From an uncultured Bacillota bacterium (GTDB lineage: Bacteria; Bacillota; Dehalobacteriia; UBA7702), in assembly GCA_902766525.1 (NCBI GenBank), contig CACXDX010000058.1, positions 1 through 6,156 of the forward strand: a DNA stretch of 6,156 nucleotides, read 5' to 3'. The stretch's first letter is position 1; every line of letters starts with the position of its first letter. The notes under the pieces are model-generated. The model was not told where the DNA came from and did not search any database. It saw only the letters and a list, made by a program, of their open reading frames with translations. Both the position numbers and the translations under genes were made by a program. Shown here one piece after another: positions 5,449 through 6,156 of the stretch.

Positions 5449-6156
5449 AAAGAAAACGATCGTCATCGGTATCAGCGGTGGCATCGCGGCCTATAAAGTG
5501 GCGGATCTCGTCAGCCGCCTGAAAAAGAGGGGCTATGATGTGGAAGTAGCCATGACCGAGGCGGCGCAGGAGCTTGTGGCGCCTCTTACTTTTGCCACCC
5601 TCAGCGGCCATCCCGTTCATCTCGACCTCTTTGCCGAACCCGCCGGCGAAGATGTGGAAGTGGAACATATCGCCATCGCCGAACGGGCCGATCTTTTGGT
5701 GATCGTTCCCGCCACCGCCAACATCATGGCCAAAGCCGCCTGCGGCATCGCCGATGATCTGCTTTCCACGCTGATCCTCGCCGCCGACAGCCCCGTGCTC
5801 TGGTTCCCGGCCATGAACACCCGCATGTGGGAGCATGATGCCACGCAGAAGAATGTGGCATGTCTCAGAGAGAGAGGATTTCGCGTGATCGATCCCGACG
5901 AGGGCGTGCTCGCCTGCGGCACCAGCGGCAAGGGCAGACTTCCCGCCATCGCCGAGATCGAAGAGATCATCGCGGAGACCGTGGAGCAAGAGACCAAGCG
6001 GGATCTGGAAGGCCGCGTTTTTTTGATCAGCGCCGGCCCCACCGTTGAGGATATTGACCCGGTGCGCTTCCTTTCCAACAGGAGCAGCGGCAAGATGGGC
6101 TACGCTCTGGCGGAAGCCGCTATGAAGCGCGGTGCCGAGGTGCATCTCGTCAGCGG
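5441..6156 (+). CDS. coaBC: Bifunctional phosphopantothenoylcysteine decarboxylase / phosphopantothenate-cysteine ligase (cut at right edge)
   Basis: CoaBC carries out two steps of coenzyme A synthesis: CoaB joins 4'-phosphopantothenate to cysteine with CTP, and CoaC, an FMN flavoprotein, decarboxylates the product to 4'-phosphopantetheine. 238 codons are visible of about 400. The CoaC domain (1 to about 185) has GISGGIAAYK (10-19), catalytic H76 in VEHIAIAERAD, PATAN 90-94, PAMN 123-126 and C159 in GVLACGTSGKGRL. These line up with E. coli H75, N125 and C158. The CoaB domain begins near 190 with ISAGPTVEDIDPVRFLSN and SSGKMG, including N213 (E. coli N210) and K218; the rest, with the ligase lysine region, is off the window. 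The ribosome site GGAGG (5430-5434) is 6 nt before ATG 5441, inside rpoZ. Overlap and spacing indicate coupling to rpoZ. Confidence 0.96.
   Translation, partial: MTEKKTIVIGISGGIAAYKVADLVSRLKKRGYDVEVAMTEAAQELVAPLTFATLSGHPVHLDLFAEPAGEDVEVEHIAIAERADLLVIVPATANIMAKAACGIADDLLSTLILAADSPVLWFPAMNTRMWEHDATQKNVACLRERGFRVIDPDEGVLACGTSGKGRLPAIAEIEEIIAETVEQETKRDLEGRVFLISAGPTVEDIDPVRFLSNRSSGKMGYALAEAAMKRGAEVHLVS

Noticed and set aside
5234..6145. A long antisense open frame (303 codons) across rpoZ and coaBC
   Set aside because: It lies opposite two well-supported genes with intact catalytic motifs, encodes no recognisable domain, and is explained by GC-rich codon structure.

Overview
The window is a stretch of bacterial chromosome with moderately high GC content. 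Its gene order matches the housekeeping block known from Bacillota (Firmicutes) as rqcH(yloA) - yloB - yloC/yicC - [small DNA-binding protein] - gmk - rpoZ - coaBC. Every gene is recognisable, both end genes are cut by the window edge, and I see no mobile element, CRISPR array, tRNA or rRNA. The order, the strong Shine-Dalgarno sites and the rqcH/yloB pair point to a Bacillota-type organism. The slot just before gmk, held by remA in Bacillus, instead holds an actinobacterial-type integration host factor (mIHF). A GC-rich Bacillota lineage, possibly Negativicutes or a clostridial relative, is my best guess, but the sequence alone does not settle it.

Layout. 1-275 (minus): the first 91 codons of rqcH (ribosome quality control). 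It diverges from the rest across a 113-bp spacer that holds a clear minus-strand promoter. 389-2971 (plus): a full-length P2-type Ca2+ ATPase. 2992-3020: a textbook extended -10 promoter. 3056-3934: a YicC-family endoribonuclease with a TTG start. 4033-4338: mIHF, followed by a hairpin that may be a terminator. 4339-4525: a 187-base gap with possible RNA structure and an open frame of 49 codons. 4526-5146: guanylate kinase. 5143-5448: RNA polymerase omega with an unusual acidic tail. 5441-6156: coaBC, cut at the right edge.

How it works together. gmk, rpoZ and coaBC overlap (4 and 8 nt) and each has its own good ribosome binding site, so they look like one translationally coupled operon. It links GMP phosphorylation, RNA polymerase assembly and coenzyme A synthesis. 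yicC starts a transcription unit at its own promoter and may read through mIHF into gmk, depending on whether the hairpin after mIHF terminates. The Ca2+ pump and rqcH are neighbours by conserved order rather than by obvious shared function.

I did not find a new multi-gene system. The points most worth a second look are the mIHF gene in the remA slot, with an arginine codon choice unlike the Ca2+ ATPase gene, the structured gap before gmk, the acidic omega tail, and the altered Ca2+-site residue in the ATPase.
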